Source of the DNA: Spirochaeta sp.
Lineage (GTDB): Bacteria; Spirochaetota; Spirochaetia; Sphaerochaetales; Sphaerochaetaceae
Assembly (NCBI GenBank): GCA_020054965.1
Contig: JAIMZO010000070.1
Location: forward strand, 1-7,555
Length of the DNA stretch: 7,555 nt
Reading direction: 5' to 3'
This document shows positions 5,458 to 7,555 of the stretch, piece after piece. Position 1 is the stretch's first letter. Each line of letters opens with the position of its first letter. The notes beneath the pieces were generated by a model, which searched no databases, had not been told where the DNA came from, and saw nothing but the letters and a program-made list of their open reading frames with translations. The position numbers and the translations under genes were made by a program.

Positions 5458-6984
5458 CTAGAGGATGACCCCATCCTTGAACAGCGATATCTCTGCATAC
5501 CCATTCTCTTCGTTCCTTGTCCTCTGTTCACCACTGGCAACTGCCTGGATGAGGGATAGGAAATCGGAGAGTACCTCTTCATTGTCTTCAGCTAAGAGCC
5601 TTCCTGCGTCAAAATCAATCCAGCCAGTCTTCTTTGCTGCCAATGCACTATTGCTGGAAATCTTTACGGTGGGAACAGGAGCTCCCAGTGGGGTTCCCCT
5701 TCCTGTGGTAAAGAGAATGATATGGGCGCCGGCGGCGGTGAGAGCTGTGGTGGAGACAATGTCATTGCCTGGACCTGAGAGGAGGTTCAGTCCCCTTCTC
5801 GTTACCTGCTGTCCATAGGCAAGGACATCGGTGATGATAGCCTCTCCACCTTTTTGGATGCATCCAAGGCTCTTGTCTTCCAAGGTGGAGATTCCTCCAG
5901 CCTTATTCCCTGGGGAGGGATTCTCATACACTACCTGCTCATGCTTGACGAAGTACTGTTTGAAGTCATCGATCAAGCGTACAGTCTGCTTGTAGACGTC
6001 TTCATCTTGGCTGCGGTTCATCAACAGCTGTTCAGCTCCAAACATCTCGGGGACCTCGGTAAGAATTCCTGTCCCTCCCATGGCAGTCAATGCATCGCAG
6101 AATCGACCAACCAAAGGATTGGCTGTGATGCCGCTGAGGCCATCAGAGCCACCACATTTAAAGCCAACGATGAGGTTGTCCATGCCTACTGGCTCCCTTC
6201 TGTCGTGTTGCATGGCCTCATGGATTGCTGATATGAGCTTCTTGCTCTCCTCAATTTCATCATCTACCTCCTGTGAGGTAAGGAATTTTACCCTGTTTGG
6301 ATCGACATCCCCCACCAGCTCCTTGAAGGACTCGGGGGTGTTGTTCTCGCAACCGAGTGCAAGCACCAATACCCCTCCAGCATTGGGATGGTGAACCAAG
6401 TCGGCGAGAATGGTCCTGGTTGCCTCATGGTCATCGCCAAGCTGGCTGCACCCGTATGGGTGGTTCCAGACATGGATTCCATCATACCTTTCACTGACAG
6501 GAAAGGTCTGGTTTGCCCAAGAGACCAGTGTCTCTGCTACCTTGTTTACACAACCGACCGTGGGTACGATCCAAAGCTCATTCCTGATGCCGATCTTTCC
6601 ATTTGCCCGTCGATAGGCTTGTATTGTCGGGGTCTTGTCAGCCCAGAAGACTTTACGTTTCTCCGCTTTTTCCTGAAATTGCAACGCAAGTTCTTTGTTG
6701 TAGTGATAGGCAGCTTTCTCTGAGAGGAGTGTCTTGATATTGCTTGCATGTACATGCTCACCCTTGGCTATATACTGTTTTGCCTGCCCGATGGGAGCCC
6801 CGTACTTGATGACTGGCTCTCCCTCTGCAATATCCTTGATGGCAAACTTATGGCCGGAGGGAATATCCATCACCAACGTGATATCATTCCCTCGCACACG
6901 GACCACCTCCCCCTTGCCTAGGGGGGCTATTGCAACTGCCACCACATCATCTGGGTGGATGATAACGAATTTGTGCTGCTCCAT
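5458..6984 (-). CDS. uxaA: Altronate dehydratase (altronate hydrolase)
   Basis: A 508-residue cytoplasmic enzyme converting D-altronate to 2-keto-3-deoxy-D-gluconate plus water (EC 4.2.1.7). It is similar in size to E. coli UxaA (about 495). Residues 1-90 form the N-terminal SAF-type domain, with an SGHKFA segment containing His45. The rest is the large UxaA/GarD-type domain, with GIRNELWIVPTVGCVN (132-147), HPYGCSQLGDDHEATR (175-190), LALGCENN (208-215), FKCGGSDGLSGITANP (275-290) and TTGRGTPLGAPVPTVK (426-441). Cys145, Cys179, Cys212 and Cys277 are candidates for metal binding. The frame is open 39 codons further upstream, but the ATG at 6984 begins the conserved domain and has AGGAG 5 nt upstream, overlapping the uxaB stop. 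The two proteins are thus likely translationally coupled. Confidence 0.96.
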   Translation of the reverse strand: MEQHKFVIIHPDDVVAVAIAPLGKGEVVRVRGNDITLVMDIPSGHKFAIKDIAEGEPVIKYGAPIGQAKQYIAKGEHVHASNIKTLLSEKAAYHYNKELALQFQEKAEKRKVFWADKTPTIQAYRRANGKIGIRNELWIVPTVGCVNKVAETLVSWANQTFPVSERYDGIHVWNHPYGCSQLGDDHEATRTILADLVHHPNAGGVLVLALGCENNTPESFKELVGDVDPNRVKFLTSQEVDDEIEESKKLISAIHEAMQHDRREPVGMDNLIVGFKCGGSDGLSGITANPLVGRFCDALTAMGGTGILTEVPEMFGAEQLLMNRSQDEDVYKQTVRLIDDFKQYFVKHEQVVYENPSPGNKAGGISTLEDKSLGCIQKGGEAIITDVLAYGQQVTRRGLNLLSGPGNDIVSTTALTAAGAHIILFTTGRGTPLGAPVPTVKISSNSALAAKKTGWIDFDAGRLLAEDNEEVLSDFLSLIQAVASGEQRTRNEENGYAEISLFKDGVIL

Positions 6985-6996
6985 ACGTACTCCTAC
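6985..6996 (-). promoter_or_regulatory. Overlapping stop codon/SD site at the uxaB-uxaA junction
   Basis: On the minus strand the uxaB stop TAG (6995-6993) is the beginning of a TAGGAG element that serves as the uxaA ribosome-binding site, 5 nt before the ATG at 6984. This fixes the uxaA start and implies reinitiation by ribosomes finishing uxaB. The same TAGGAG arrangement with the same 8-nt gap recurs at the oxidoreductase-cupin junction (2184-2194). Confidence 0.7.
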
Positions 6997-7553
6997 AGTG
7001 CCTGCATGGCTTTTTGCATACCGACAGACCAGATGGCCTCCAGGTTTTTCTCGACTGCATACTGTAAGCCTTCGATCTGGGTGAGATCCTGGGACCACCA
7101 AGCGGAATTGGAAAGCACAGCGGTGCTGATACGTTTTGCTCTTGCCAATCCTTCATCACGCTCTTTATAGAGGGTTGCAAAGGTCTCCAGAATGTCCTGG
7201 TTGTCTTGGATGAGATAGGTCTCGTTTCCTCTTTTCCCCTTCAGTGCACTGCCTTCATATTCGGTCCCCTCATAGAAGCTGATCAAGGCTGAAAGAGCGA
7301 AGACCAGTCGCTTAGGAAGGGAACCTTGCTTTGTAATGTATCCAAGCAGGCTGGGAAGGTTGCGGGTCTTGAACTTTGAGACAGAGTTGAGTGAAATGGA
7401 GAGCAACTGATGTGGGTTGTACGGGTTTTCAAACCGTTCCAGTACATCGTTTGCATACGCTTCCAACTCCTCCTTCGAGCCATCCATGGAAGGGATGATC
7501 TCCTCAAAGATTCCTCCATGCATGAATGGGTACAACAGGTTTTTGTCTGCGAT
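6993..7553 (-). CDS. uxaB: Tagaturonate reductase (altronate oxidoreductase), C-terminal part only
   Basis: The 3' end of a gene that continues past the right window edge; 186 residues are visible, out of a usual total of about 480-500. The visible portion matches the C-terminal helical domain of mannitol-dehydrogenase-type long-chain reductases, specifically the UxaB pattern. Diagnostic segments are FEEIIPSMD, RFENPYNPHQLLSISLN, VSKFKTRNLPSLL and LPKRLVFALSALISFYEG. UxaB reduces D-tagaturonate to D-altronate with NADH (EC 1.1.1.58). The catalytic Lys and the Rossmann domain lie outside the window, so integrity of the whole enzyme cannot be judged. A related fructuronate reductase is less likely given the flanking uxaA and uxaC. 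The stop codon TAG is embedded in the SD site of uxaA, 8 nt before its start. Confidence 0.93.
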   Translation of the reverse strand: MADKNLLYPFMHGGIFEEIIPSMDGSKEELEAYANDVLERFENPYNPHQLLSISLNSVSKFKTRNLPSLLGYITKQGSLPKRLVFALSALISFYEGTEYEGSALKGKRGNETYLIQDNQDILETFATLYKERDEGLARAKRISTAVLSNSAWWSQDLTQIEGLQYAVEKNLEAIWSVGMQKAMQAL

Positions 7554-7555
7554 AC

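Noticed and set aside
5465..5818. Plus-strand open frames opposite uxaA (also 5854-6231 and 6080-6394)
   Set aside because: All lie within the strongly conserved uxaA gene and are shadow frames caused by its codon composition.
6985..7101. Upstream extension of uxaA by 39 codons into uxaB
   Set aside because: The extension is low-complexity, basic, out-of-frame uxaB sequence. The ATG at 6984 has a good SD site and starts the conserved SAF-like domain.

Overview
The window reads as a bacterial chromosomal segment of roughly balanced base composition, with tightly packed genes and good Shine-Dalgarno (SD) sites. Six of the eight genes form one leftward (minus-strand) hexuronate-catabolism array. 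The protein character and gene mix would suit a carbohydrate-fermenting anaerobe such as a Sphaerochaeta-type spirochaete. That placement is an impression from memory and was not verified.

Right to left on the minus strand, from 7553 to 1848, the order is: uxaB (3' part only), uxaA, uxaC, a KdgR-like IclR regulator, a Gfo/Idh/MocA-family oxidoreductase and a small four-histidine cupin. UxaC isomerises D-galacturonate to D-tagaturonate (and D-glucuronate to D-fructuronate). UxaB reduces tagaturonate to D-altronate, and UxaA dehydrates altronate to 2-keto-3-deoxy-gluconate (KDG). The regulator starts 4 nt after uxaC and probably senses KDG or a related keto-deoxy acid. The last two genes follow a 70-nt gap and are themselves separated by 8 nt. 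Their substrates are unknown, but their position suggests a feeder branch into uronate metabolism. No KDG kinase or aldolase, transporter or pectinase lies in the window, and the operon promoter is beyond the right edge.

The left part holds two divergently transcribed genes separated by 100 nt. One is a leftward PlsC-like acyltransferase cut by the window edge (1-645). The other is a rightward gene (746-1843) for a protein of unknown function that resembles DUF7309/DUF6930 proteins and ends in a histidine-rich tail. Its predicted sigma-70 promoter (711-739) sits so close to the ATG that the mRNA may be leaderless. This gene converges on the cupin gene, with only 4 bp between the stop codons.

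I saw no rRNA, tRNA, CRISPR array, insertion sequence or prophage gene. No intergenic stretch exceeds about 100 bases. I did not find a clearly novel multi-gene system. The most interesting items are the oxidoreductase-cupin pair attached to the uronate operon, the His-tailed unknown protein and its possibly leaderless promoter.
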